A stretch of 64,000 bases of DNA from Clostridia bacterium. GTDB taxonomy: Bacteria; Bacillota; Clostridia; Christensenellales; UBA1242. Shown here in pieces: positions 26,747 to 36,440 of the stretch. Where the stretch lies: NCBI GenBank assembly GCA_017409005.1, contig JAFQTP010000008.1:51397-115396 (forward strand), given 5' to 3'. Below the pieces are notes generated by a model that worked only from the letters and a program-made list of their open reading frames with translations, did no database searches and was not told the origin of the DNA. Positions within the stretch are counted from its first letter, which is position 1. Every line of letters begins with the position of its first letter. The position numbers and the translations under genes are program-made.

Positions 26747-27802
26747 TTGTATTCAAGCTTACTAAGTATTGGCAGTGCTTTTATAAAAATTGGCTATGTT
26801 ATGGTTGCAATTTTAATTTTAATGCTTATGATAACCATTCACGAGTTAGGGCATTACACTGCTGGAAAAATTTTAAAATTTAAAATAAATGAGTTTTCAA
26901 TTGGCTTTGGTAAAGCAATTTTTACTAAAAAGAAAAAGAATGGCGAAGTGTTTTCAATTAGATTAATTCCGCTAGGAGGCTATTGTGCTTTTGAGGGGGA
27001 AGATACCGAAAATGAAAATCCAGATTCGTTTAATGCTCAAGCACCATGGAAACGTTTAATTGTTTTATTTTGTGGGGCATTTTTCAACTTTTTATCGGCA
27101 ATAATTTTTAGTGTTATTTTGCTTAGTGTTGTTGGTAATGGACAAGTTCAGGTTACCGCACTCGACACAGCTTCAAATACTCACATTGAAACATTGCAAG
27201 TTGGCGACGTTATAACACATGTTAACGGCGAAAAAATTTCGTTTTTTAATGGTGGTTTAACAGGCCTTACACAAGAAATTAAAGACGAAACCGATATTTC
27301 TTTAACCGTTGTTAGAAATGGCGAAAAACAAGAAGTGATTGTTCAAAAATATGCAACTATGGTTGATGGAAAAGAATCTTATAAGTTTGGAATTGACCCA
27401 TTAAATGTTGGATTACCATTTGGCGAGGCTGTACTACAATCGGTTCCATTTAGTTGTGAAACAGCATGGGAATGTTTGGTTGTTTTGGGCAAGTTAATTA
27501 TTGGCGACTATGGTTTAGAAGCTGTTGGTGGACCAATAACAACTATTGGTACTATTGCCGATGCCGGCTCAGTTAGTGCCTTATACTTGCTTTTATATAT
27601 GCCACTTATTGCTGTAAATTTAGCAGTGTTTAACTTACTTCCAATTCCTGCTTTAGATGGTGCAAAAATGGTTTTTGTGCTAATTGAATGGATTCGAAAA
27701 AAACCTATAAATAGGGATCTTGAAAATAAAATTCATATGGTTGGTTTAATAATTTTATTTGGGTTTGTTATTTTGGTTGATTTACTTCAGTTATTTACTT
27801 AA
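26747..27802 (+). CDS. rseP: RseP-family intramembrane zinc metalloprotease
   Basis: Site-2 protease (M50) of 351 residues that cleaves membrane-bound anti-sigma factors and signal peptide remnants. The zinc site HELGH is at 32-36, one PDZ domain lies at about 120-210 and the third ligand is in NLLPIPALDG (about 297-306), flanked by membrane segments. The start is a TTG at 26747, chosen because AAGGAG lies at correct spacing and the family's first membrane helix follows. Confidence 0.94.
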   Translation: MYSSLLSIGSAFIKIGYVMVAILILMLMITIHELGHYTAGKILKFKINEFSIGFGKAIFTKKKKNGEVFSIRLIPLGGYCAFEGEDTENENPDSFNAQAPWKRLIVLFCGAFFNFLSAIIFSVILLSVVGNGQVQVTALDTASNTHIETLQVGDVITHVNGEKISFFNGGLTGLTQEIKDETDISLTVVRNGEKQEVIVQKYATMVDGKESYKFGIDPLNVGLPFGEAVLQSVPFSCETAWECLVVLGKLIIGDYGLEAVGGPITTIGTIADAGSVSALYLLLYMPLIAVNLAVFNLLPIPALDGAKMVFVLIEWIRKKPINRDLENKIHMVGLIILFGFVILVDLLQLFT

Positions 27803-27811
27803 AAGGAACAC

Positions 27812-29383
27812 ATGGATAAATTACTTAATTATTTAAAACAAAATTGCTCAGATTTATTTGAGTTTATAAAAATTGTAAATATCGCATACGACAAAACCAC
27901 TAATACTTTAGTGGTTAAAGTTGTATATAAACATGACTTTGAGTTTAACGATGCGTGCAGAGATCGAATTTGTGAATACATTAACAAATTTTTAAATATT
28001 CCTAATTTAAAAATTGATATTAAAAGTAAAAAAAGTTTAGTAGATAGTAATGCGGTAATTGATTTAATTAATTGGTATTTAAATAAAAACTATGCAAGCA
28101 TTTTAACTACTATGCAAAAAGGAGATATTGCGGTTAATGTAGCCACGGAACTTGTAAGGGTTAAATTGCAAATTGTTTCAGTTTTTAAAGATTTTTTGTT
28201 AAATAGAAAATTTGAATTAGAGCTTAAAGCATTTTTAGAACGAAACTATTTTCAAAACTTTGAGGTTGAACTTTCAACAAAATTAGAAATAGAAGATTTA
28301 GAAGATGTTTTAGACGAACATACAAAACTTTTTGAAAGCATGGTTCAATCTGAATTTGCAGAAGTTAAACCCATAACATATGAACTTATTAATGTTCAAG
28401 ATTATATTGGGCAAAACGTTGAAAATATTGCACTTGCTTCAAAATCGTTAAAACCAAGCGATTCTGGAGTAACTGTTGCTGGTAGTTTAAATTTTATTGT
28501 TAAAAAATCGTATATTTCAAAACGAAAAGCTTCACAAGGCGAAGAAAAAGAGTATTTTAGTTTTGTTCTTAACGATAACTACGGAAAAATTAATTGCGTA
28601 TATTTTCCGGCAAAAGATATGAAAGAAAAGTTTGAAGAATTGCAAGAAAAACAAACAATTGCCGTAACTGGCGACGCAGAAGAATTTAATGGTAGAATGA
28701 ACTTTAAAGTTAAAAGCATTGCTACTTGTGAGTTACCACAAAAAGAAGAAGTGGTAATTGAGCAAAAGGGAGAAAACAAGGAGTACTTGTTTGTTAAACC
28801 GGAGCCATATATTAGCCTTGCACAAGCAACTTTGTTTGATGTTGTGGTTGAAAATAATAACAAGTTTTTACAAGAAAACGATTGTGTGGTTTTCGACGTT
28901 GAAACAACAGGTTTAGATGCTAATTCTTGTGAAATTATTGAAATTGGTGCCGTAAAAGTTAAAGACGGAAAACTTTCAGAAACATTTAGTTGTTTAATAA
29001 AACCAGAAAAGGAAATTCCAGACGAAATTACAAATTTAACTGGAATTACTAACGATATGGTTTCTGGTTGTTACACCATTAAAGATGTTTTACAAGATTT
29101 TTATAAATTTACACGTAATAGTGTTTTAGTTGCATATAACATTGCTTTCGACTATAAGTTTTTATATTTAGCGGGCGCTGCACAAGGTTACAATTTTGAC
29201 AACAAGCAAATTGATGCTATGGTGCTTGCAAAACAGAAACTAAAAGGTTTAAAAAACTATAAATTAAAAACAGTTGTAACACACCTTGGTGTGTCGCTTG
29301 AAAATGCACATAGGGCTGTTCACGATGCCATTGCAACAGCTGAGGCTTTTGTTAAACTTGTTGACAGCGACACTGTTTTATAA
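27812..29383 (+). CDS. Shortened PolC-like protein: N-terminal and OB domains plus DEDDh exonuclease, no polymerase
   Basis: 523 residues at the exact place where Firmicutes carry polC (after rseP, before rimP). Residues 1-210 resemble the PolC N-terminal region; 219-312 form an OB fold (VTVAGSLNFIV to FNGRMNFKVKSI); about 357-518 is a DEDDh exonuclease with FDVETTG, NIAFD and HRAVHD, so all catalytic residues are kept. The PHP domain that normally surrounds the exonuclease and the whole polymerase core (some 900 residues) are absent, and only 138 non-coding bases remain before rimP. The exonuclease is clean and complete, which argues for a proofreading subunit acting in trans rather than a pseudogene; that is an inference. 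Confidence 0.85.
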   Translation: MDKLLNYLKQNCSDLFEFIKIVNIAYDKTTNTLVVKVVYKHDFEFNDACRDRICEYINKFLNIPNLKIDIKSKKSLVDSNAVIDLINWYLNKNYASILTTMQKGDIAVNVATELVRVKLQIVSVFKDFLLNRKFELELKAFLERNYFQNFEVELSTKLEIEDLEDVLDEHTKLFESMVQSEFAEVKPITYELINVQDYIGQNVENIALASKSLKPSDSGVTVAGSLNFIVKKSYISKRKASQGEEKEYFSFVLNDNYGKINCVYFPAKDMKEKFEELQEKQTIAVTGDAEEFNGRMNFKVKSIATCELPQKEEVVIEQKGENKEYLFVKPEPYISLAQATLFDVVVENNNKFLQENDCVVFDVETTGLDANSCEIIEIGAVKVKDGKLSETFSCLIKPEKEIPDEITNLTGITNDMVSGCYTIKDVLQDFYKFTRNSVLVAYNIAFDYKFLYLAGAAQGYNFDNKQIDAMVLAKQKLKGLKNYKLKTVVTHLGVSLENAHRAVHDAIATAEAFVKLVDSDTVL

Positions 29384-29423
29384 AAAATGCCTATAATATC
29401 ACAAAAAACTCGTGATTTTATGC

Positions 29424-29452
29424 TTGAAATGATGTAAGTATTATGTTATACT
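29424..29452 (+). promoter_or_regulatory. Promoter of the rimP-nusA-infB operon
   Basis: TTGAAA (29424-29429), 17-base spacer, extended -10 TGT-TATACT (29444-29452). Strong match. Start near 29459 gives a leader of about 60 bases. Confidence 0.7.
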
Positions 29453-29475
29453 TATAATGCTAATAATAATTATGC

Positions 29476-29516
29476 TAGGAGTGGGATAAAGAAATCCCAC
29501 TCCTATTATTTAGGAG
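29476..29516 (+). promoter_or_regulatory. rimP leader hairpin with alternative pairing to the ribosome binding site
   Basis: A 12-bp perfect stem (29476-29487 with 29494-29505, six-base loop) occupies the leader. Its 3' arm ends in CTCCTA (29500-29505), which is also complementary to the TAGGAG ribosome binding site at 29511-29516 across a five-base loop. The two pairings exclude each other, as in a translational switch. The main stem is followed by TTATTT, a poor U-tract. Regulation is inferred. Confidence 0.5.
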
Positions 29517-29521
29517 ATACT

Positions 29522-29998
29522 ATGAACGGGAAAAAGGTAGTTTCAGTGGTTAAACCTATGGCTGAAAAAATTATTGGCGAATTAGGCTATGTGTTAGTTG
29601 ATGTTGAGTATAAAAAACAAATTAATGGCATGGTTTTAGAACTGTTTATTGATGGACCTAACGGAATTTCGATTAACGATTGCGAAAAGGTTTCTAAAGC
29701 ACTAGACCTTCCATTAGATGAACTTAACCCAACAAACAATGTTCCTTATTCGTTAAATGTTTCTTCACTTGGTTTAGACAGACCAATAACAACTGAATAT
29801 GAGTTTAACAAATATAAGGGGAAAGATGTTGAACTTAAATTTTATGAGCCACTAAAACCATATAATAAAAAAGTTATGGAAGGTGAGCTTAGCAGTTGGA
29901 ACGACGAAAGTGTAACAATTATTATCGGGCCAGAAAACATGATGGTTCAAGTACCAAAAAAATCAATTGCACAAATTGTGCCAGTTATTAAATTTTAA
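29522..29998 (+). CDS. rimP: Ribosome maturation factor RimP
   Basis: 158-residue factor for 30S assembly. Family elements: VDVEYKKQINGMVLELFID, INDCEKVSKALD and LNVSSLGLDRPI. It heads the rimP-nusA operon as usual. The start ATG follows TAGGAG at five bases; that site may be occluded by the leader structure. Confidence 0.95.
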   Translation: MNGKKVVSVVKPMAEKIIGELGYVLVDVEYKKQINGMVLELFIDGPNGISINDCEKVSKALDLPLDELNPTNNVPYSLNVSSLGLDRPITTEYEFNKYKGKDVELKFYEPLKPYNKKVMEGELSSWNDESVTIIIGPENMMVQVPKKSIAQIVPVIKF

Positions 29999-30013
29999 GG
30001 AGAAAATATAAAA

Positions 30014-31150
30014 ATGATTAACAAAGACTTTTTCCAAGCATTAAACGATTTGGAAGTTCAAAAGGGCATTAACAAAGACTTTTTTATTGATGCTTTAGAG
30101 GCAGCACTAACAAGTGCATACAAAAAAAATTTTGGCGAAGCTAAAAGTGCAGCAGTTAAATTAAACCCTGAAAAGAATAGCATTAAAGTATATTCTTATA
30201 AAACTGTTGTAGAAGAAGTTTTAGATCCAGATAAAGAAATGTCTTTAGTAGAAGCAAAAGCAATTAAGAAAAGTTATAAAGTTGGCGATGTTGTTCAACA
30301 AGAAGAAACCCCTAAAAACTTTGGTAGAATTGCTGCTCAAACAGCTAAACAAGTTGTTATGCAACGCTTAAGAGAAGCTGAACGTGAAAAAATTATGAGC
30401 GAAGTTAGCACAAAACAAGATCAACTTTTAACAGTTGTTGTGCGTCGTGTAGAAGGCGAAAACGTTTATGTTGATTTAGGTATTACTCAAGTTGAAGGTG
30501 TTTTAGGACCTAAAGATCGTATTCCAGGCGAAAAATATGTTGTTAATGGCAGAATTAAAGTTTATGTTAAACAAGTTAGAGAATCCTATAACATGCCTTA
30601 TGTTCAATTAACTAGAACAAATCCTGGTTTTGTTAAAAGATTGTTTGAACTTGAAGTTCCAGAAATTCAAACTGGTGAAGTTGAAATTAAAAGCATTGTT
30701 AGAGAAGCTGGTTACAGAACAAAAATTGCAGTTGCTACATCTAATCCATCGCTAGACGCTGTTGGTGCTTGTGTTGGAAATAAGGGTATGCGTGTTAATG
30801 CAATCGTAGACGAACTTAATGGTGAAAAAATTGATATTATTCCTTGGAGCGAAAATCCTGCAGAATTTATTGCAGCAGCACTTAGCCCAGCAACAGTTTT
30901 ACATGTAAGCACAAACTTACTTGAAAAAACTAGTTTGGCTGTTGTTCCAGACGATAAACTATCTCTTGCAATTGGCAAAAGTGGTCAAAATGTAAGACTT
31001 GCTGCAAAACTTACAAACTGGAAAATTGATGTTAAAGCAAAATCTGCAGTTCCATCATTAAACCTTGACGATGTTGAAGAAGTAGAAGAAAAAGAAGGCG
31101 AATTTGATAATTTATTTGACGACGAAGACGCTTTCGGTGATTTAAACTAA
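30014..31150 (+). CDS. nusA: Transcription termination/antitermination factor NusA
   Basis: RNA polymerase-binding factor controlling pausing and termination. 378 residues: N-terminal domain (1-130), S1 domain (about 133-200, VVRRVEGENVYVDLGI), KH1 and KH2 (about 205-345, with VGNKGMRVNAIVDELNGEKI and AIGKSGQNVRLAAKL). The C-terminal acidic tail (about 355-378) is short and there are no repeats like those of E. coli. TAAGGAG precedes the ATG. Confidence 0.97.
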   Translation: MINKDFFQALNDLEVQKGINKDFFIDALEAALTSAYKKNFGEAKSAAVKLNPEKNSIKVYSYKTVVEEVLDPDKEMSLVEAKAIKKSYKVGDVVQQEETPKNFGRIAAQTAKQVVMQRLREAEREKIMSEVSTKQDQLLTVVVRRVEGENVYVDLGITQVEGVLGPKDRIPGEKYVVNGRIKVYVKQVRESYNMPYVQLTRTNPGFVKRLFELEVPEIQTGEVEIKSIVREAGYRTKIAVATSNPSLDAVGACVGNKGMRVNAIVDELNGEKIDIIPWSENPAEFIAAALSPATVLHVSTNLLEKTSLAVVPDDKLSLAIGKSGQNVRLAAKLTNWKIDVKAKSAVPSLNLDDVEEVEEKEGEFDNLFDDEDAFGDLN

Positions 31151-31160
31151 GGTGATTTTT

Positions 31161-31430
31161 ATGTTAAGTAAAAAACAACCAACCAGAACGTGTATTGCTT
31201 GTAGAGCACAAAATGATAAGAAAAACTTAATTCGCATTGTTAAAAACGATAACGAAATTAAGTTAGATATTTCTGGTAAATTAAATGGAAGGGGTGCATA
31301 TATTTGCAATAGTTTAGAGTGTGTTGAAAAATGCATTAAAACTAAAGCATTAAACCGAACATTCCAAACAAATGTTAGTCCAGAAGTTTATAGCAAACTT
31401 AAGGAGGATTTCCTTGCAGGAAATAATTAA
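31161..31430 (+). CDS. rnpM: RnpM (YlxR), RNase P modulator
   Basis: 89-residue protein of the YlxR family, shown in Bacillus to bind RNase P RNA and modulate it. The start TRTCIACRAQNDKKNLIRIV and GRGAYICNSLECVEKCIKTK are typical. The ATG at 31161 is preceded by AAGGTGA; an in-frame GTG at 31152 is less likely. The last 17 bases overlap the ylxQ gene. Confidence 0.93.
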   Translation: MLSKKQPTRTCIACRAQNDKKNLIRIVKNDNEIKLDISGKLNGRGAYICNSLECVEKCIKTKALNRTFQTNVSPEVYSKLKEDFLAGNN

Positions 31431-31719
31431 TAAAGTTAAAACTTATTTAGGTTTTAGCATAAAAAGCAATTCAATTACATTTGGTTATGATAACATAACT
31501 AAATCTAGAAAAAAGTTTGATGTGGTAATTTTTTGTAGCACATCAACTGAAAAACACATTAATCCAATAATTAATTTAGGGCATAAGTGTGTTAAATTAA
31601 AAAATATTAATTTAGGCGAACTTGTTGATAGGGCAAATGTTAAAGTTATTGCCATAAAAAATTATAATTTGGCAAAGGCAATTTTGTCGGTTGAAAACTT
31701 ATTTGAAACATTAAATTAA
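31414..31719 (+). CDS. ylxQ: L7Ae-family RNA-binding protein (YlxQ)
   Basis: 101 residues, sequence-diverged but with the size, fold pattern and position of YlxQ between rnpM and infB. The family binds kink-turn RNA. Visible features are FDVVIFCSTSTEKHI and VKVIAIKNYNLAKAILSV. The start is a TTG at 31414 within the end of rnpM, chosen because AAGGAGG lies seven bases upstream; there is no ATG in a suitable place. Confidence 0.75.
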   Translation: MQEIINKVKTYLGFSIKSNSITFGYDNITKSRKKFDVVIFCSTSTEKHINPIINLGHKCVKLKNINLGELVDRANVKVIAIKNYNLAKAILSVENLFETLN

Positions 31720-31733
31720 AAGAGGTAATCGTA

Positions 31734-34235
31734 TTGGAAAAAACTAATCAAAAAACAAACAAACCTGTTGTTGATTTTACAAACTTAAAATCTTTAAATC
31801 AATTAATTTCCGGAAATGAAATTAATGGTTTTGCTGCAGGCTTAAAAAAGGCTAAACAAACTTTAGATTCATATTGCAAAGGCTTAAAGGAAGTTTATGC
31901 TAAAAAGAAGGCAAGTGCCGAAAAGCCTGTTCAAAAGGTTGCAAAAGTTGAAGTTAAAGAAGTTGAAAAAGCTGTTGAACAACCAGCAAGTGTTCAAGCA
32001 AGTTCTCAGCAAGTTAAAAAGACTTTTGATAACAGACAAAACTTTAATAAAAATGTTTCAGATAAAAAACCATTTAATAAGTTTGAAAATGCTCAAAATG
32101 GTAAATTTCAACAGGTTGAAAAACGCAATTTTAACGCTAATGACCGCAATAAACCTCAAGGTCAAGGCAAAGATTTTGCTAATAGAAAACCTATGCAGGG
32201 AGCAAACCCAAATAATCAAAATGGCAATACTCCTAAACAACTAGGTCCTAAAAGCACATTTGTTCCTCGCGGTGAAGTTATTAGTTTTGTTCCAAAGCCA
32301 GATAATAAAAAGGATAAGGATAAATCTAAACGTAATTTTGATAGCGAAAAGAAAGGCTTAAATATTAAAGCTAAAATTAGAATGGGTGTTGTTGATTTTA
32401 ACGACGACGACAACGAAGAAAGAATTGGCAGAGTTAGAGTTAAAAATAAAAAACAAGCTAAAGTTGCTATGCCAGAAAAAACTGAAATTACTAATGCAGT
32501 TATTACCACCGATAATTTAACAGTTAAAATTTTATCTGAAAAAATTGGTAAACCTGTTGCCGAAATTGTTAAAAAGTTTATGATGCTTGGCATGATGTTA
32601 AACATTAACAGCCCAATCGACTTTGAAACTGCAGAACTTGTTACTAGTGAATTTGGTATTACATTAGAGAAAAATGTTGGTAAAACAGCAGAGCAAACTT
32701 TACTTGAAAATGTTAATAAACAAGAAGCCGAAAATTTGCAAAAACGTCCACCAATTGTTACAGTTATGGGACACGTTGATCATGGTAAAACATCGCTACT
32801 TGATGCAATTAAGAAAACTAATGTAATTACTACCGAGGCTGGTGGAATTACACAACATATTGGTGCTTATTCGGTTAGCGTTAACGACCGAAAAATTACA
32901 TTTATTGATACTCCAGGACACGAGGCGTTTACAGCAATGCGTGCTCGTGGTGCACAAATTACCGATATTGCAATTTTAGTTGTTGCTGCTAACGATGGCA
33001 TTATGCCACAAACAGTTGAAGCAATTAATCATATTAAAGCTGCTGGCGTTCCTATGATTGTTGCAATTAACAAAATTGATGTTCCAGAAGCAAACATTGA
33101 AAGAATTAAACAACAATTAACTGAACACGAAGTATTACCAGAAGAATGGGGCGGCGATACAATTTGTGTTCCAATTTCCGCTAAACATGGTCAAAACATC
33201 GATAAATTACTAGAAATGGTTTTACTTGTTGCTGATATGGAAGAATTAAAAGCAAACTACAACGCTCCAGCAGTAGGAACTGTTGTTGAAAGTAAAGTTG
33301 ACCGTGGCCGTGGTATTGTTGCAACCATTATTGTTAAAGAGGGTACACTTAAAATTGGTGATTATGTTATTTGCGGATTAAGTAGTGGCCGTGTTAGAGC
33401 AATGATGGATTATACTGGAAAAAATGTTCAAAAAGCAGAGCCAAGTATGGCAGTTTCGGTTGTTGGATTAAATCAAGTGCCTGATGCTGGCGAACAAGCT
33501 TATGTTGTTGATGAAAAACTTGCTAAAGAAATTTTATATGAAAGACAAACAAAACTTCAACAAGAAAAAGCAAAACAAAACAATGGTATGTCGTTAGAAG
33601 ATTTCTTACATCAATCTGCCGATAGTGAAATGAAAGTGTTAAAAATTATTGTTAAAGCCGATGTTCAAGGCAGTGCTGAAGCAGTTAAACAAACACTTGA
33701 AAAAGTTAGAAATGACGAAGTTAGGGTTCAATGTATTCATAGCGGAGTTGGTAGCATTACAGAAAGTGATGTTGTTTTAGCTAAAGCAAGTAATGCAATT
33801 ATTATTGGGTTTAATATTAAACCAGAAACTAAGGCTAAAGTTTTAGCTGAACGTAACAATGTTGAAATTAAACTTTACAGAATTATTTACGAAGCTGTTG
33901 ACGAAATTACTTTAATTATTAATGGAATGCAAGCACCAAAATTTGAAGAAAATGTTATTGGTCATGTTGAAATTAGAAAAATATTTAAAGTTAGTGCAAT
34001 TGGAAACATTGCTGGTTGCTATGTGTTAGATGGTGTTGTAAATCGTAATTCTAAGGTAAGAGTGCTACGTGGAAACGATGTTGTTGGTGCAACCACAATT
34101 GAATCGCTACAACAAGGAAAAGACGATTCAAAACAAGTTAAATCTGGTTTTGAATGTGGTATTAGATTAAAAGGCTTTAACGATATTAAAGAAGGCGATA
34201 TTATTGAAGTGTTTGAGGAAGTTCAAATTAACTAG
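31734..34235 (+). CDS. infB: Translation initiation factor IF-2
   Basis: GTPase that brings fMet-tRNA to the 30S subunit. 833 residues: a charged, asparagine/glutamine- and lysine-rich low-complexity N-terminus (about 1-250), an IF2N domain (about 260-320), G domain with GHVDHGKT (about 346-353), DTPGHEAF and NKID, and C-terminal domains II-IV. It starts at TTG 31734 behind AGAGG. The low-complexity region is rich in asparagine and lysine, as expected in AT-rich genomes. Confidence 0.97.
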   Translation: MEKTNQKTNKPVVDFTNLKSLNQLISGNEINGFAAGLKKAKQTLDSYCKGLKEVYAKKKASAEKPVQKVAKVEVKEVEKAVEQPASVQASSQQVKKTFDNRQNFNKNVSDKKPFNKFENAQNGKFQQVEKRNFNANDRNKPQGQGKDFANRKPMQGANPNNQNGNTPKQLGPKSTFVPRGEVISFVPKPDNKKDKDKSKRNFDSEKKGLNIKAKIRMGVVDFNDDDNEERIGRVRVKNKKQAKVAMPEKTEITNAVITTDNLTVKILSEKIGKPVAEIVKKFMMLGMMLNINSPIDFETAELVTSEFGITLEKNVGKTAEQTLLENVNKQEAENLQKRPPIVTVMGHVDHGKTSLLDAIKKTNVITTEAGGITQHIGAYSVSVNDRKITFIDTPGHEAFTAMRARGAQITDIAILVVAANDGIMPQTVEAINHIKAAGVPMIVAINKIDVPEANIERIKQQLTEHEVLPEEWGGDTICVPISAKHGQNIDKLLEMVLLVADMEELKANYNAPAVGTVVESKVDRGRGIVATIIVKEGTLKIGDYVICGLSSGRVRAMMDYTGKNVQKAEPSMAVSVVGLNQVPDAGEQAYVVDEKLAKEILYERQTKLQQEKAKQNNGMSLEDFLHQSADSEMKVLKIIVKADVQGSAEAVKQTLEKVRNDEVRVQCIHSGVGSITESDVVLAKASNAIIIGFNIKPETKAKVLAERNNVEIKLYRIIYEAVDEITLIINGMQAPKFEENVIGHVEIRKIFKVSAIGNIAGCYVLDGVVNRNSKVRVLRGNDVVGATTIESLQQGKDDSKQVKSGFECGIRLKGFNDIKEGDIIEVFEEVQIN

Positions 34236-34243
34236 GAGTTGTT

Positions 34244-34609
34244 ATGAGAATTTTAAAAATTAATTCCGAAATTGAAAAAGCCATTAGTGAAATTTTAACT
34301 TACGAAATGAAAAACCCTGCAATAACAGGAATTATTTCGGTTACTAAAGTAGATACTACTGCTGATTTAGAGTATTGCAAAGTTTATGTAAGTATTTTTA
34401 CTCCTGGCGGAGATAAAGACGAAGTGTTTAACCAAATTAAACACTCGGCTGGTTTTATTAGAAGAGAACTATGCAAAAGAGTTGAATTAAGAAAAGTTCC
34501 ATTTCTTACATTTTACTTAGACGATAGTTACACATATGGTGAAACCATTGAAAATAAATTAGAAGAAATAGAAAAATCACGAAAGGAAGCGGAAGATGGA
34601 AATAAATAA
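34244..34609 (+). CDS. rbfA: Ribosome-binding factor A
   Basis: 121-residue KH-like factor needed for 30S maturation. Family motif region: KINSEIEKAISEILTYEMKN, DLEYCKVYVSIF and KRVELRKVPFLTFYLDDS. TAGGAG precedes the ATG. Its last 14 bases overlap nrnA. Confidence 0.95.
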   Translation: MRILKINSEIEKAISEILTYEMKNPAITGIISVTKVDTTADLEYCKVYVSIFTPGGDKDEVFNQIKHSAGFIRRELCKRVELRKVPFLTFYLDDSYTYGETIENKLEEIEKSRKEAEDGNK

Positions 34610-35558
34610 GAATATTATTGAGGCTCTAAAAAACAGCAAAAGAGTGGCAATATTTATTCATATAAATCCTGATGGTGATTGTTTGGGTTCGGCAAGTGCT
34701 TTAAAAGAAGCACTTGTTTCGTTAAATAAAACTGTCGATATTTTTTCAGACTCGTTAGTTCCTGAAAACTATCTGTTTATTAAACATTTAAACGAAGTTA
34801 AACATGACGATAAGGTTGAAGGTTATGATTTGTTGGTTGCAGTTGATTGCCCTGATGCTAAACGTGTTGGTAAGTATGCAAAATATTTTGCAACACACGA
34901 AAACACAATTTGCATTGACCACCATAAATCTAGAGAAAATTATACAAAATTAACTCATGTAGAAATTGTTTCTAGTGCTGCATTAATGATTTATTATTAT
35001 GTTAAAGAATTAACAGAACTAAACGTTCATATGGCAGAGGCAATTTATGCTGGAATTTCAAGCGATACAGGGTGTTTTATTCATTCTAACACAACCAGTG
35101 AAGAACATGCGGTTTGTGCCAAATTAATTAATTTAGGCTTTGATTTAACACGTGCGAACGATATGTTGTTTAAATTTACGCCACTTTCCAAATTTGAACT
35201 TACAAAACGTGCTTACACAAACGCCGAGTTTTTTGCTGATGGCAAAATTGGAATGTTTAAGTTTACTAAAAAAGATTTGTCAGAAACAGGTGCTGATATT
35301 AGTGATACCACAGGATTAGTTAATCAAATTACTAACGTAAATGGCTGCGAAATTGGCATTATGATGTATGAACAAGAAAACGGATTATTTCGTTGCAGTT
35401 TAAGAAGTAGTGGCAAAATTGATGTTGCTTTAATTGCTGAACAATTTGGCGGTGGTGGACATATGTTCGCCTCTGGCTGTAATGTGTTTGGTTGTTTAAA
35501 TACAGCAAAAAAGAAAATTGTTGCTACTTGCATTAAAGAGGTTAAAAAATTAGGTTAA
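34596..35558 (+). CDS. nrnA: NrnA-type DHH phosphoesterase (oligoribonuclease / pAp phosphatase)
   Basis: 320 residues of the DHH/DHHA1 family. The first metal motif is in HINPDGDCLGSA, the DHH motif in CIDHHK (about 106-111), and the DHHA1 motif GGGGHMFASG near 285-294. In Firmicutes NrnA degrades short RNAs and pAp. Position between rbfA and truB is conserved. Starts inside rbfA. Confidence 0.93.
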   Translation: MEINKNIIEALKNSKRVAIFIHINPDGDCLGSASALKEALVSLNKTVDIFSDSLVPENYLFIKHLNEVKHDDKVEGYDLLVAVDCPDAKRVGKYAKYFATHENTICIDHHKSRENYTKLTHVEIVSSAALMIYYYVKELTELNVHMAEAIYAGISSDTGCFIHSNTTSEEHAVCAKLINLGFDLTRANDMLFKFTPLSKFELTKRAYTNAEFFADGKIGMFKFTKKDLSETGADISDTTGLVNQITNVNGCEIGIMMYEQENGLFRCSLRSSGKIDVALIAEQFGGGGHMFASGCNVFGCLNTAKKKIVATCIKEVKKLG

Positions 35559-35559
35559 C

Positions 35560-36429
35560 ATGATTGGTTTTTTAAATGTGTATAAACCACAAGGCATATC
35601 TAGCGCAGCTGTGGTTGGAAAAATAAAAAAACAATTTAATTTAAAAAAGGTTGGGCATATGGGAACACTAGACCCTTTGGCTTGTGGTATTTTGCCAATT
35701 GCTATTGGTAAAGCAACCCGTATGTTTGATTATTTTTTGAATAAACAAAAACAATATGTTGTTATTGCTGAATTTGGTTACGAAACAGCTAGTTTAGATT
35801 TAGGAACTGATGCAATAAATAAAACTAATTTTATTCCAACATTTAACGAAGTGAAAAATGCTTGCACAACATTTTTGGGTAAAATTGAGCAAATTCCACC
35901 AATATATAGTGCTAAAAATATTAATGGAGAAAAAGCTTATAATTTAGCTCGTGAAGGTAAGGTTGTAGAATTAAATGCTTGTAGTGTTGAAATTTTTAAT
36001 TTTGAATGTTTAGAACAACTTAGCGAAAAATCATTTAAATTTGTTATCAATTGTTCTAGCGGAACTTATGTTAGGAGTTTAATTAGGGATTTGGCATATA
36101 AACTTAATTCGTTGGCAACGGTTACATTTTTGGAGAGAAGTGAAACTGGTTTGTTTAATAAACAAAATTCGATAGAATTAAACAAATTGTTAACACTTAA
36201 TAGCCTTTCAGATTGCCTAATTAATATAGAAGAATTGTTTAAAACATTTACGTGTGTTAATGTTTCTGATATTGATTTTTATAAATTAAAAAATGGCTTA
36301 TGTGTTGAACTAAGTAACAATAAAATTGATAATAATGTTGTTTTTGTAAAGAAAGATAGAGAACTATTAGGTGTTGCTAATGTAATTAATGGAAAACTAA
36401 AACTAAAAACATATTTACTTGAAGATTAA
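35560..36429 (+). CDS. truB: tRNA pseudouridine(55) synthase TruB
   Basis: 289-residue enzyme making pseudouridine 55 in the T loop. The catalytic aspartate is D38 in GTLDPLACG; VKKF-type residues follow, with SGTYVRSLIRDLAY in the middle and a C-terminal PUA-like part. Starts one base after nrnA, with a poor ribosome binding site (translational coupling). In Bacillus ribF and rpsO come next; here an endonuclease IV-like gene follows. Confidence 0.95.
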   Translation: MIGFLNVYKPQGISSAAVVGKIKKQFNLKKVGHMGTLDPLACGILPIAIGKATRMFDYFLNKQKQYVVIAEFGYETASLDLGTDAINKTNFIPTFNEVKNACTTFLGKIEQIPPIYSAKNINGEKAYNLAREGKVVELNACSVEIFNFECLEQLSEKSFKFVINCSSGTYVRSLIRDLAYKLNSLATVTFLERSETGLFNKQNSIELNKLLTLNSLSDCLINIEELFKTFTCVNVSDIDFYKLKNGLCVELSNNKIDNNVVFVKKDRELLGVANVINGKLKLKTYLLED

Positions 36430-36440
36430 AGGAGTTTATT

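Noticed and set aside
27812-29383. The shortened polC as a simple pseudogene
   Set aside because: The frame is intact over 523 codons, a good ribosome binding site is present, the exonuclease catalytic residues are all kept, and the PHP part upstream of the exonuclease is missing too, which a plain 3' truncation would not explain.
29387-29437. Short reading frame of 16 codons after the polC-like gene, as a possible polC remnant
   Set aside because: No ribosome binding site, no similarity to PolC that I can see, and it overlaps the rimP promoter.
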